Below are positions 7,560-16,381 of a stretch of DNA of 43,586 nucleotides, piece after piece. The stretch is from assembly GCA_910577685.1 (NCBI GenBank), contig CAJTOH010000030.1:1-43586 (forward strand), in the 5' to 3' direction. A model generated the notes under the pieces. The model did no database searches. It saw nothing but the letters and a program-made list of their open reading frames with translations, and was not told the origin of the DNA. Source of the stretch: an uncultured Dorea sp. (GTDB taxonomy: Bacteria > Bacillota > Clostridia > Lachnospirales > Lachnospiraceae). The position numbers and the translations under genes were made by a program. Positions within the stretch are counted from its first letter, which is position 1; every line of letters starts with the position of its first letter.

Positions 7560-9302
7560 CTAATTCACAGACCTCTTCACATAACTTGTATGAAGCGTCT
7601 CGTGCGCCTTATGGCTTCCCGGCGCGCCAAGGTACTCCTCGTAGAGTCTCTTAATCTCCGGATTCTCATGGGACTTGCGGATTGCCTTCGCCGCGTCATT
7701 GCGGTACAAAACTCCCGCCCGGATTCCCCGGACATCCGTAAAGTTGCGAACGTCGCCGGATACCTGCGGCTGCCCGCCTCCGTTCACACATCCGCCGGGG
7801 CATCCCATGATCTCGATAAAATGGTACTCTGCCTCGCCCGCCTTTACCTTATTAAGCAGCTCTCTCGCATTGCCGAGCCCCGACGCAACGGCAACCTTTA
7901 CATCCATACCAGCCACGTTGTAGGAGGCTTCCTTGATGCCCTCCGTCCCCCGCACGTCCGTAAATTCCAGATTAGCGAGTTCCTCTCCCGTCAGCGTCTC
8001 CACAGCCGTACGCAGCGCAGCTTCCATCACGCCTCCGGTCGCCCCGAAGATCACGCCTGCGCCGGTGGACTCGCCCATAGGGTTGTCAAACTCCTCGTCC
8101 GGCAGCGCCGTGAACTCAATGCCGCAGCGTCTGATCAGTCTGGCAAGCTCCCTCGTCGTGATCGCGATATCCACGTCCGGAACTCCCCCCGCGCTCTGGT
8201 CCTCTCTTCCGATCTCAAACTTCTTCGCCGTACAGGGCATCACGCTGACGGAAACGATCTTCTTCGGATCAATTCCCTCCTTCTCGGCAAAATATGTCTT
8301 AAGCATCGCGCCGAACATCTGCTGCGGCGACTTGCAGGTTGACAGATTCTCCGTCATATCCGGGAAATAGTGTTCGCAGTATTTGATCCATCCCGGTGAA
8401 CAGGAGGTAATCATCGGCAGTACGCCGCCGTTCTTAACCCTGTCAAGCAGTTCGTTGGCCTCTTCCATAATGGTAAGGTCCGCCGCCCAGTCCGTATCGA
8501 ATACCTTGTTGAACCCGATCCTGCGCAGGGCAGCCGCCATCTTGCCTTCCACATCCGTTCCCATCGGGTAACCGAACTCTTCTCCAAGCCCCGCACGCAC
8601 GGACGGCGCGGTCTGCACTACCACATATTTATCCGGATCCGCAATGGCTTCTATGATCTGCTTCGTATAATCCTTCTCATACAGCGCGCCTGTAGGACAT
8701 ACCGCGATACACTGGCCGCAGGAGACGCAGCTTGTCTCGCCCAACCCCATCTCGAACGCGGAACCGATTACGGTTGCAAATCCCCGGTTATTCGGCCCGA
8801 TCACGCCGATTCCCTGTGTCTTCTCACAGACGGCCACGCAGCGGCGGCATAAGATACACTTATTGTTGTCGCGGATCATATGGGCGGCTGAATCGTCCGG
8901 CTCATAGTGATTCATCTCTCCCTCATAGAAATCCTCGTCATCCACGCCGTACTCATGGCATAATTGCTGCAGCTCACAGGTACCGCTCCGCACGCATGAC
9001 AGACATTTCTTATCGTGGTTGGACAGCAGAAGCTGCAGAGTCTTTTTTCTGGACTCGATCAGCTTCGGGGTGTTGGTGTATACTTCCATCCCTTCATTAA
9101 CCGGATGTACGCAGGCAGCCGCCAGATTCCTTGCTCCCTTCACTTCCACCACGCACATACGGCATGCGCCGATCTCGTTGATTTCTTTTAGATAACAAAG
9201 GGTCGGTATCCTGATTCCCGCAAGATGCGCCGCTTCAAGGATCGTAGAGCCTGCAGGAGCGGATACGTCAAGACCGTTGATTTTAAGATTAATATTTTCC
9301 AT
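7560..9302 (-). CDS. hydA: NADH-dependent [FeFe]-hydrogenase catalytic subunit HydA
   Basis: This is the catalytic subunit of a trimeric, probably electron-bifurcating hydrogenase that makes or consumes H2 using NADH and ferredoxin. It has an N-terminal 2Fe-2S domain (CYLKEINEIGACRMC), a His/Cys 4Fe-4S site (HDKKCLSCVRSGTC), two ferredoxin clusters (CILCRRCVAVC, CVSCGQCIAVC) and the H-cluster domain. The H-cluster motifs are L1 TSCSPGW, L2 MPCTAKKFE and L3 EIMGCPGGCVNGGGQP, and a small-subunit-like tail follows. L1 has Ser in the second Cys position of the common TSCCPGW form. The start at 9302 is chosen because GGAGG lies 9 nt upstream; the in-frame ATG at 9311 directly abuts that site. hydB ends 15 bases upstream, in one operon with hydC and hydB. 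Confidence 0.95.
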   Translation of the reverse strand: MENINLKINGLDVSAPAGSTILEAAHLAGIRIPTLCYLKEINEIGACRMCVVEVKGARNLAAACVHPVNEGMEVYTNTPKLIESRKKTLQLLLSNHDKKCLSCVRSGTCELQQLCHEYGVDDEDFYEGEMNHYEPDDSAAHMIRDNNKCILCRRCVAVCEKTQGIGVIGPNNRGFATVIGSAFEMGLGETSCVSCGQCIAVCPTGALYEKDYTKQIIEAIADPDKYVVVQTAPSVRAGLGEEFGYPMGTDVEGKMAAALRRIGFNKVFDTDWAADLTIMEEANELLDRVKNGGVLPMITSCSPGWIKYCEHYFPDMTENLSTCKSPQQMFGAMLKTYFAEKEGIDPKKIVSVSVMPCTAKKFEIGREDQSAGGVPDVDIAITTRELARLIRRCGIEFTALPDEEFDNPMGESTGAGVIFGATGGVMEAALRTAVETLTGEELANLEFTDVRGTEGIKEASYNVAGMDVKVAVASGLGNARELLNKVKAGEAEYHFIEIMGCPGGCVNGGGQPQVSGDVRNFTDVRGIRAGVLYRNDAAKAIRKSHENPEIKRLYEEYLGAPGSHKAHETLHTSYVKRSVN

Positions 9303-9317
9303 ATTCTCCATCCTCCA

Positions 9318-11198
9318 TTACTCTTTATAGATAGCGCCGAAACGGCATTTTTCCATACATGCGCCGCATTTTACACACTTATCCTGATTGATCACATGCG
9401 GTTCTCTTACGGAGCCTGTGATCGCATCATTCGGGCAGGTCCTTGCACACAAGGTACAGCCTTTACATTTGTCCGCGTCAATCTTGTATGAAAGAAGGGC
9501 TTTACAAACGCCCGCCGGACACTTCTTATCAACGATATGCGCTATGTATTCATCCTTAAAGTAACGCAGGGTGGAAAGCACCGGATTCGGGGCGGTCTGC
9601 CCAAGCGCGCACAGAGAATTGGACTTTAGGTGCGCCGCCAGATCCTCCAGCTTGTCAAGGTCTTCCATCGTACCCTGACCGTTGGTAATCTTCTCTAAGA
9701 TCTCCAGCATACGCCTTGTTCCGATACGGCACGGAGTACATTTCCCGCAGGATTCGTCTACCGTAAACTCAAGGAAAAACTTCGCAATGTCCACCATACA
9801 GGTGTCTTCATCCATAACGATCAATCCGCCGGATCCCATCATGGAACCAATGGCGATCAGATTATCATAGTCGATAGGTACGTCAAAATGCTCCGCAGGG
9901 ATACATCCGCCGGACGGGCCTCCTGTCTGCGCCGCTTTGAATTTCTTGCCGCCCGGGATACCGCCGCCGATCTCTTCCACGATCTCACGTAAGGTCGTCC
10001 CCATCGGGATCTCCACAAGCCCCGTATTCTTTACTTTACCGCCGAGCGCAAATACCTTCGTCCCCTTGGACTTCTCTGTTCCCATATCTGCGAACCAGCC
10101 CGCTCCGTTGAGGATGATCTGGGGAATATTCGCCAGAGTCTCTACATTATTCAGGATGGTAGGCTTCCGGAACAGCCCTTTCAGAGCGGGGAACGGAGGA
10201 CGCGGGCGCGGCTCGCCTCTGTTGCCTTCTATAGACGTCATAAGCGCGGTCTCCTCGCCGCACACAAACGCTCCCGCGCCTAACCGAAGCTCTATGTCAA
10301 AATCAAACCCTGTGCCGAAAATATCCTTTCCAAGCAATCCGTACTCCCTTGCCTGAGAGATTGCGATATTCAGACGCTCTACCGCAATGGGGTACTCGGC
10401 CCGGACATAGATATATCCCTGAGACGCGCCGATCGCATAGCCCGCAATCGCCATTGCTTCTAAAACTACGTGAGGATCGCCTTCCAGTACGGAACGGTCC
10501 ATGAATGCGCCCGGGTCGCCTTCGTCGGCATTACAGCATACATATTTCTGTTCCGCCTGATTCGCCGCCGCAAACTTCCATTTTAACCCGGTTGGGAAAC
10601 CTGCGCCTCCCCGTCCGCGAAGCCCGCTGTCTAAAATCGTCTGAATGACCTCTTCCGGCTTTTTCTCCGTCAGCACCATGCCCAGCGCCTCATAGCCCCG
10701 GGTCCCGATATACTCTTCGATCTTCTCCGGGTTAATGGCGCCGCAGTTACGAAGCGCAACTCTGTGCTGCTTCTTATAGAACTGCGTCTCCTGCAAAGGC
10801 AGAATCTCGTTATTCCCCTTGACCGTCTCGTCGTACAGCAGACGTTCCACTACATTACCCTTTAGCAGATGCTCGGACACGATCTCCGGGATATCCTCTT
10901 CTTTCACCATCGCATAGAAAGCGCCTTCCGGATACACGATCATAATCGGCCCTAATGCGCACAATCCGAAACAGCCGGTTTTTACGATACCCACTTCATC
11001 CTCCAGCCCGTTTCTCTTGATCTCTTCTTCTAATTTTTCTCTGATCTTCTGGCTGCCGGAGGAGGTACACCCTGTTCCACCGCAGACCAAAACATGCAGA
11101 CGGTATTTGGATCCTGCCTGCTCCCGATTCCCGGAGCGGATGCCGATTTCCCCTTGGTTTCTTTCTCTTATCGCTTTTAATTCTTCCAGAGATTTCAT
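9318..11198 (-). CDS. hydB: hydrogenase flavoprotein subunit HydB (NuoF-like)
   Basis: This 626-residue cytoplasmic NADH:acceptor subunit has an N-terminal thioredoxin-like 2Fe-2S domain (VCGGTGCTSSG, KTGCFGLCALGP). The NuoF-like core has NADH and FMN motifs (GRGGAGFPTGLKW, CNADEGDPGAF) and the 4Fe-4S site ESCGKCTPCRIGT. Two C-terminal ferredoxin clusters follow (CKGCTLCARTC, CVKCGACMEKC). In the bifurcating family this subunit oxidises or reduces NADH at FMN and links to HydA. It lies between hydC and hydA with short gaps, and its length is normal for the family. Confidence 0.95.
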   Translation of the reverse strand: MKSLEELKAIRERNQGEIGIRSGNREQAGSKYRLHVLVCGGTGCTSSGSQKIREKLEEEIKRNGLEDEVGIVKTGCFGLCALGPIMIVYPEGAFYAMVKEEDIPEIVSEHLLKGNVVERLLYDETVKGNNEILPLQETQFYKKQHRVALRNCGAINPEKIEEYIGTRGYEALGMVLTEKKPEEVIQTILDSGLRGRGGAGFPTGLKWKFAAANQAEQKYVCCNADEGDPGAFMDRSVLEGDPHVVLEAMAIAGYAIGASQGYIYVRAEYPIAVERLNIAISQAREYGLLGKDIFGTGFDFDIELRLGAGAFVCGEETALMTSIEGNRGEPRPRPPFPALKGLFRKPTILNNVETLANIPQIILNGAGWFADMGTEKSKGTKVFALGGKVKNTGLVEIPMGTTLREIVEEIGGGIPGGKKFKAAQTGGPSGGCIPAEHFDVPIDYDNLIAIGSMMGSGGLIVMDEDTCMVDIAKFFLEFTVDESCGKCTPCRIGTRRMLEILEKITNGQGTMEDLDKLEDLAAHLKSNSLCALGQTAPNPVLSTLRYFKDEYIAHIVDKKCPAGVCKALLSYKIDADKCKGCTLCARTCPNDAITGSVREPHVINQDKCVKCGACMEKCRFGAIYKE

Positions 11199-11244
11199 TC
11201 TATCCTTATTCCTCCCTTATGGTCGTCATTATGTTCATCATATC

Positions 11245-11739
11245 CTATTCATACTTGGCAAGGATGTCGTCGATATCGTCCACGGTAAGCCGTCCGTATA
11301 CTTCGTCATTGACCATCATAACCGGAGCCAAGCCGCAGGCACCGACGCAGCGGCAGGCATCCAGAGAAAACTTCCCGTCGGCCGTACACTCTCCCCCGAC
11401 AATCCCCAATTTTTCCATTAATTTGTTGTAGATGTCTCCCGATCCTTTGACATAGCAGGCGGTTCCCAGACAGACCGAAATACGGTAGCGTCCCTTCGGA
11501 TTCAGGTTGAACTGGGAATAGAACGTCGCAACCCCATAGATCTTCTCCAATGGAATCCCTGTCTCATCGGAAATGATCTTCTGAACCTCATAAGGCAGAT
11601 ATCCGTAGATATCCTGCGCTTTCTGCATGATCGGCATCAAAGCGCCCTTCTCATCCTTCAGTTCATGGATCACCTCCAACAGTTCCTTCTCCTGTTCCTT
11701 TGTCCCATTAAACTGAACCGTAGATTTGTTAGAAAGCAT
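11245..11739 (-). CDS. hydC: hydrogenase 2Fe-2S subunit HydC (NuoE-like)
   Basis: This 164-residue NuoE-like protein has four 2Fe-2S cysteines in CLGTACYVKGSG and ACRCVGACGLAP. It is the small electron-transfer subunit that pairs with HydB. It is the first gene of hydC-hydB-hydA. Its ATG follows AAGGGAGG. The 150-base upstream region is AT-rich and carries an inverted repeat that may be an operator. Confidence 0.95.
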   Translation of the reverse strand: MLSNKSTVQFNGTKEQEKELLEVIHELKDEKGALMPIMQKAQDIYGYLPYEVQKIISDETGIPLEKIYGVATFYSQFNLNPKGRYRISVCLGTACYVKGSGDIYNKLMEKLGIVGGECTADGKFSLDACRCVGACGLAPVMMVNDEVYGRLTVDDIDDILAKYE

Positions 11740-11836
11740 TCGTTTTATACCTCCCTTGAATTAATGTATTTTGTAACGTATGTAAACATTTCCACTAAAT
11801 TTTATTTTACCACATAAATTTTCAAAAATCTACAAT

Positions 11837-11858
11837 TTAGCACATCTAATTGTGTTAA
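11837..11858. promoter_or_regulatory. inverted repeat upstream of hydCBA
   Basis: TTAGCACA and TGTGTTAA face each other across 6 bases with one mismatch, about 100 bases upstream of the hydC start. The half-sites resemble redox-regulator sites in composition but do not match the Rex consensus TTGTTAA-N4-TTAACAA in order or spacing. Confidence 0.35.
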
Positions 11859-11889
11859 TTTTCTGACATCTTCGTTTGTTATTTCACTA

Positions 11890-12351
11890 TCAAAATTTGT
11901 CAAAAAAGCTCTCAGCCTTTTCCCTTGCCTCCCTGACCCTCCGATGATCCTGCCCTCCCGAGCAGAAACCCGCCACCAGATTCTCCCGGCAGATGATTCC
12001 CGGAAAATAAAAGTCGCACAGTTCTTTTTTGTGAGAAGTATTCACAGGGATTCCCCTTGTCCGGCAGTCTTCCACAACGCGGATATTGCACGCCTTGTCG
12101 CTTGTCGCAGCCAGCACAAGGTCCGCCCCCTCAAGCATTTCTTCATGGTAAATGTCCGCAGCCCACCGGATTCTTTTCTGCATACTCAACTGTTCTACCT
12201 TCTCCGTGACCCTGGGGGCGACGACTAAGATATGATCCGAAAAATTCAAAAGGGTTTCAATCCTTCTTTCCGCAATCTTTCCGCCGCCAATCACAACAAT
12301 TTTTTTCTTTGATAAATCTACAAACAGCGGAAAAAAAGGTTTCTCTCCCAA
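11890..12351 (-). CDS. precorrin-2 dehydrogenase (SirC/Met8 type)
   Basis: This 153-residue protein starts with a strand plus a Rossmann NAD motif (KIVVIGGGKIAERRIETLL), followed by the family motifs VLAATSD and VNTSHKKELCDFYFPG. The family oxidises precorrin-2 to sirohydrochlorin with NAD, toward siroheme or cobalamin. The start is TTG at 12351, set by AAGGAGG about 8 nt upstream. It is short compared with full Met8 or CysG and keeps only the NAD-binding part and a short tail, so ferrochelatase activity cannot be assumed. No other heme, siroheme or cobalamin gene is nearby. Confidence 0.85.
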   Translation of the reverse strand: MGEKPFFPLFVDLSKKKIVVIGGGKIAERRIETLLNFSDHILVVAPRVTEKVEQLSMQKRIRWAADIYHEEMLEGADLVLAATSDKACNIRVVEDCRTRGIPVNTSHKKELCDFYFPGIICRENLVAGFCSGGQDHRRVREAREKAESFFDKF

Positions 12352-12413
12352 ACTGTCAGCCTCCTTCTTCTGTTATGCGCCATTGCTCCATGTTCCCAAA
12401 CCCGCCCGCCTCT

Positions 12414-12950
12414 TTATAGCTCGGCCGACAATTCTTTGAGCCGTTTTCTGCGTTTTTGATAGTCAGGCAATACCTGCTCCACGATCTTCCAGAAATCCCG
12501 TGAATGGTTCATCTCTTTCCTGTGGGCCAGTTCATGCACCACTACATAATCCAGTATTTCCGGCGGCATTAGGGTAAGCTTCCAGTTAAAATTCAGGTTT
12601 CCCCTGCCGCTGCAGCTCCCCCATCTGGTCTTCTGTTCCCGAATGGTAATCCTTCCGTAAGAGATTCCCATAAGCCGTGCATAATACTCCACACGTTTCG
12701 GAAATATCTCCATCGCTTTCTCCACGCCTGCCTTACGCATTTCCTGTGTAATCACCATCTTCTGATCCTGTTTTTCTTTTAACGCTTTCTGGTTTTTAAG
12801 AATCCAGTCCCTCCGCTCTTCTATAAACTGCTCTGCCTTTACACGGGACATGGAATAAGGGGTGCGAACTACCACCCTGCCATCCTCCTTGATCTGAATC
12901 GCGATCGTCTTTCGATTGGATTTAACCCATTCATATGTAATTTTTTCCAT
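12414..12950 (-). CDS. YgjP-like (DUF45/SprT-like) zinc metallopeptidase
   Basis: This 178-residue protein carries the zinc motif HELAHRKEMNHSRDFW, in which HExxH plus the following His bind the metal. The family signature TRWGSCSGRGNLNFNW comes before it. The protein is soluble with no signal peptide. The family (COG1451) is widespread and its substrate is unknown. An extended -10 element (TGCTATGAT) lies upstream. Neighbours give no functional clue. Confidence 0.88.
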   Translation of the reverse strand: MEKITYEWVKSNRKTIAIQIKEDGRVVVRTPYSMSRVKAEQFIEERRDWILKNQKALKEKQDQKMVITQEMRKAGVEKAMEIFPKRVEYYARLMGISYGRITIREQKTRWGSCSGRGNLNFNWKLTLMPPEILDYVVVHELAHRKEMNHSRDFWKIVEQVLPDYQKRRKRLKELSAEL

Positions 12951-13064
12951 CTTTATGCTTACAGCTCCTTACATTTTACTTCACTTGCCATTAGTCAGTT
13001 TTATCATAGCATATAAACGGATTCCCATACAGCAAAATATCCGCCAAAGATAAACAAACGCAAA

Positions 13065-13094
13065 CAGGGCGCGGCCTTTTTAGACCGCACCCTG
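13065..13094 (-). terminator. terminator after the ABC substrate-binding gene
   Basis: CAGGG-GCGG pairs with CCGC-CCCTG as a strong GC-rich stem about 15 bases after the stop codon. The T-run on the minus strand is weak (TTTGCGTTTG). Confidence 0.6.
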
Positions 13095-13109
13095 AATATT
13101 TTCTTACTA

Positions 13110-14336
13110 TTATTTTGAAAGTCCAAACTTCTCAGACACAACCGGATTCTCTTTCTGCTTTACGGAAACACCTCCATTGTCCGGCTCCACAGGATCTCCG
13201 ACCGTCAGCCCTTCGATCTCGTCATCAGGGCATACCGGCGTCCATGCCAGATCCATCACTTTATCCGCCGTCATATCTTTATCCTCGATAATCCCAAGAC
13301 GGATATAATCCTCAGCAATCTCCTTAAGCGCCCTCTCGGTAAATGCATCCGACAGCCCAAAATGCAGGGAATCCCAGAATACCATCTGATTCTCTTTCTC
13401 ACCTGTCATCTTGTCTGTGTCAAACATCGCCTGAACCGCCTCATCGGAATTGAGACGGCTGTACTCGCCGGCCCGCTTAATAGCCATCACCACATATTTC
13501 GCATGTACGGGATTCTCCTTGATAAATTTGTTATTCATCGCCGTAACACAGCATGGCTCATCCTGGAACTCCGGACTGTAAGTAATGGAACAGATCATGC
13601 GCATATCTTCCGGATAGTTTGCAAGCACAAAGTAATCGGAGAAAATAGACGCGTCAACCTCGCCGCTTTCCATTGCCGCAACCGTAGCCGCACTGTCAGC
13701 AATGTCCAGATACTCTACATCTTTCGTAGGGTCGACGCCGTACTCATCCAGCAGGCGGTATGTAATGTTCTGGTCAGAATTTCCGATACCGTCATGAATC
13801 GCAATCTTCTTGCCCTTTAAATCCTCCACCGTCTTGATGTCACTGTCAGCATTAACGAAAATAGACTTACAGCCGATATGCGCACCGGCGACAAAGGTCA
13901 TGTCCACCCCGTTGGTAACAGGAACAAGCATCGTCGCAATGTGGTCGGTTCCCCACATACACTGTCCGGTTCCAACAGTCGTCACAACAGAATCTCCCTC
14001 CATATAAGTGGCATTGATACCGTACTCTTCATAGTACCCCTGCACCTCCGCCATATATTTTGCAGACACACAGGCTCCGCCGTTGAACAGATAGTTTATC
14101 TCCGTACCGAACACCGGCTCCTTCTGCATAGCCTCCCAATCTTCCTCGGAAACAGCTTCCGGACGTTCTGCGTCAGTCTTTACGTCTTCGCCGCCCTTGC
14201 TTTCGCTCTTGCTCTCTGTCTTTGCAGAATCATTCTTGTTTGCCGGCTCTCCCGGTGTTCCGCAGGCAGCCAGTGATACCGTCATAGCCGCAACCATCGC
14301 CGTTGCTGCCAGACGCTTTGCATCCATCCATTTCAT
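13110..14336 (-). CDS. ABC transporter substrate-binding lipoprotein (SsuA/NrtA/NMT1 type)
   Basis: This 408-residue lipoprotein has a signal peptide with lipobox SLAAC (Cys near residue 25), a charged Ser/Lys/Glu linker and a periplasmic-type binding domain. That domain includes DIKTVEDLKGKKIAIHDGIGNSD and ESGEVDASIFSDYF, typical of the nitrate/sulfonate/taurine/thiamine-precursor family. AAGGAG lies about 10 nt before the ATG. It is the last gene of a permease, ATPase and binding-protein operon. The thiamine-precursor signature CCCFC is absent. The substrate cannot be read from sequence; a Fur-like box upstream of the operon hints at metal-dependent control. Confidence 0.9.
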   Translation of the reverse strand: MKWMDAKRLAATAMVAAMTVSLAACGTPGEPANKNDSAKTESKSESKGGEDVKTDAERPEAVSEEDWEAMQKEPVFGTEINYLFNGGACVSAKYMAEVQGYYEEYGINATYMEGDSVVTTVGTGQCMWGTDHIATMLVPVTNGVDMTFVAGAHIGCKSIFVNADSDIKTVEDLKGKKIAIHDGIGNSDQNITYRLLDEYGVDPTKDVEYLDIADSAATVAAMESGEVDASIFSDYFVLANYPEDMRMICSITYSPEFQDEPCCVTAMNNKFIKENPVHAKYVVMAIKRAGEYSRLNSDEAVQAMFDTDKMTGEKENQMVFWDSLHFGLSDAFTERALKEIAEDYIRLGIIEDKDMTADKVMDLAWTPVCPDDEIEGLTVGDPVEPDNGGVSVKQKENPVVSEKFGLSK

Positions 14337-14429
14337 TGTACTTTTTCTCCTTTTTCATAAATATTTATCCATAAAAATCATTGCGGAAACCTATTTCCTC
14401 TTGATTCAATGGAACCAAAAAACAGCAGA

Positions 14430-15200
14430 CTATCCTCTCCCGCCGAAATGCAGACGGTTCAGGATCTGATTCCGGTATTCCACGAACGCCGCTGACGAGC
14501 GGTCTCTGGGATAGCTTTCTTTAATCTTGATGTCTGCCACCACCCGCCCCGGGTTGGCGTCCATGACAATGACGCGGGTTCCCATATAGACAGCCTCGTC
14601 CACATCATGGGTCACCATAAGCGCAAGCTGTCCCTTCGCCTGCCAGATTTTCAGGATCTCGTCCTGCATATTCATGCGGGTAAATGCATCCAGCGCGCCA
14701 AGAGGTTCATCCAGCAGAAGAATGTCCGGTTCATTAATCAGCGACCGCATCAGGGCGACCCTCTGGGCCATACCGCCGGACAACTGCCCGGGATAATCGT
14801 TGCGGAACGCCTCCAGACCAATTACCTTGAGCAGACGCTCTACTTTATCTTCATTTCCTTTTAGCTTGCCCTGCATCTTAAGGCTGAACGCAATATTCTT
14901 CTCAACCGTCAGCCACGGGAATAAGGTAGACTTCTGGAACATCATGCCTCTCTCCGGGGACGGCTCCGTAATCTCCCTGCCGTCTACGGTAAGCTTCCCT
15001 GTCGTCGGCATAATCAGTCCCGCAACCAGCCTAAGGATTGTAGATTTCCCGCAGCCGGAAGGTCCCACCAGACTGACGAACTCGCCGCTTTCCAGACTTA
15101 AGTCGATCTCATTGAGCGCATGGGTAACCTCGTCATTTTCCACTTTCGCAAAACTTTTCGATACATTTTTAATCTCTAACGTAACCTTCTTCTCTGCCAT
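14430..15200 (-). CDS. ABC transporter ATP-binding protein (SsuB/TauB type)
   Basis: This 256-residue ATPase has Walker A GPSGCGKST, the signature LSGGMAQRVALMRSL, Walker B ILLLDEPLGALD and the H-loop MVTHDVDEA. The Q-loop region, PERGMMFQKSTLFPW, is typical of nitrate/sulfonate/taurine importers. Its ATG follows the permease stop codon with no gap, so the two are translationally coupled. The binding-protein gene follows after 93 bases. Confidence 0.93.
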   Translation of the reverse strand: MAEKKVTLEIKNVSKSFAKVENDEVTHALNEIDLSLESGEFVSLVGPSGCGKSTILRLVAGLIMPTTGKLTVDGREITEPSPERGMMFQKSTLFPWLTVEKNIAFSLKMQGKLKGNEDKVERLLKVIGLEAFRNDYPGQLSGGMAQRVALMRSLINEPDILLLDEPLGALDAFTRMNMQDEILKIWQAKGQLALMVTHDVDEAVYMGTRVIVMDANPGRVVADIKIKESYPRDRSSAAFVEYRNQILNRLHFGGRG

Positions 15201-16268
15201 CTATTTCACAACTCCATTCTGCCATCTTAATACCCGCTTCTTAATAAGGTCCAACGCCTTTGTGACGATTGTGAATATAAAACAGATCACAAACAGCGCT
15301 GCGAACATCTTATCATAAGCCGCCCATGATTTCGCCCAGTTCATATACCAGCCAAGGCCTGCTTTCACACCCATCATCTCTGCAATCATGATTGCCACAC
15401 ATGCGGAACTCATGGCCTGTGTGCAGCCCTGCAGTATAGAAGGCATGGCATGAGGTATTGCGACCCGGAACACCAGCTGCCTTGAACTCGCTCCAAGGGT
15501 CCTCGCCGCGTCGAAAAAGTCTTTGTCAACATTAGAGATTCCCGTCATGGAGGCAACCGTCACCGCAAACCATGACCCTAATGCAATGATAAATACCGCC
15601 CCTTTGAACAGGGAAGTTGCCACAACCATCACAATCGGAATCCATGTGGAGGTGGGGATTGGGCCAAGAAATTTGATGACCGGGTTGACCCAGTAGCGCA
15701 CTCGTTCCGAGTATCCGCAGGTAATACCCGTGACCAGACCAAGGGCGATCCCTATAAAATATCCAAGAAACAGCAGACGCAGAGTATGCAACGTACATTC
15801 CAGCAGATAGGCGCGGTCAATCCAGGCAATGTTGATAATGTAGTTCATACAGGGAACAAAAGGCTGTGTCAGGATACCTGTTTTCAATGTCAGGTAATCA
15901 TAGGCCGCAAGCAGTAAAAACAGCGCCGAAAAAAGCGGGGCCCTGTAGCGCAGCATATCGATTCCGGTTTTGTCTCCCTTCATTTTTTTCGCCGCTGAGA
16001 ATAGGAAGTAAACCAGATATGCGCCGATCAATACGGCAAGAAAGCCCACGTATGTATACGGATGATCGTTCGGGCTTCCGTTGGGAATCATCCAGTATTC
16101 CAGAACCGCCGCGCCGCCGCAGATAAACGGCAGGACCATGATGAGCCAGTCCAGGGCTTTCTGCCATGTTGTCTTCTCTTTTTCTTCCAGTTCACGCAGC
16201 TGCTGCCTCGTCAGACGGGCAAGCTGGCTGTTGCCCATATAATCTTTTTGTTCTTTTGATTTTGACAT
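15201..16268 (-). CDS. ABC transporter permease (SsuC/NrtB type)
   Basis: This 355-residue membrane protein has a binding-protein-dependent transport domain in its second half. The EAA loop FFDAARTLGASSRQL contacts the ATPase. It is about 90 residues longer than usual because an N-terminal extension adds roughly three hydrophobic segments after a charged start. AGGAGA precedes the ATG at about 7 nt. It is the first gene of the operon, downstream of a region rich in palindromes. Confidence 0.92.
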   Translation of the reverse strand: MSKSKEQKDYMGNSQLARLTRQQLRELEEKEKTTWQKALDWLIMVLPFICGGAAVLEYWMIPNGSPNDHPYTYVGFLAVLIGAYLVYFLFSAAKKMKGDKTGIDMLRYRAPLFSALFLLLAAYDYLTLKTGILTQPFVPCMNYIINIAWIDRAYLLECTLHTLRLLFLGYFIGIALGLVTGITCGYSERVRYWVNPVIKFLGPIPTSTWIPIVMVVATSLFKGAVFIIALGSWFAVTVASMTGISNVDKDFFDAARTLGASSRQLVFRVAIPHAMPSILQGCTQAMSSACVAIMIAEMMGVKAGLGWYMNWAKSWAAYDKMFAALFVICFIFTIVTKALDLIKKRVLRWQNGVVK

Positions 16269-16312
16269 GATTTTCTCCTAAACTGAATAAAATTACCACC
16301 TAAAATACAGTA

Positions 16313-16344
16313 TAGTAATGGTATCTGTAAGATACACATTACCA
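16313..16344. promoter_or_regulatory. 32-bp nested palindrome upstream of the ABC operon
   Basis: Arms of 14 bases (TAGTAATGGTATCT and AGATAC-A-CATTACCA) pair with one mismatch and one extra base around a 3-base centre. It lies 45-76 bases upstream of the permease start, where it would fall in the promoter or leader. It could be an operator or a leader hairpin. I see no known riboswitch motif. Confidence 0.45.
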
Positions 16345-16366
16345 TAGATTTTTCGAAAAGTTAAAT

Positions 16367-16381
16367 TGATAATTATAATCA
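16367..16381. promoter_or_regulatory. Fur-like box upstream of the ABC operon
   Basis: TGATAAT-T-ATAATCA matches the 7-1-7 Fur consensus TGATAATNATTATCA at 13 of 14 defined positions. It is about 100 bases upstream of the permease start. The surrounding region is AT-rich, so chance is possible, but a second Fur-like site in this window sits at feoAB, a classical Fur target. Confidence 0.5.

Noticed and set aside
7590..8342. 250-codon open frame on the plus strand opposite hydA
   Set aside because: It is antisense to a well-conserved gene, has no ribosome site or family motif, and long shadow frames are common in this composition.
11740..11889. Rex operator upstream of hydCBA
   Set aside because: No sequence matching TTGTTAA-N4-TTAACAA is present; only a different inverted repeat is seen.
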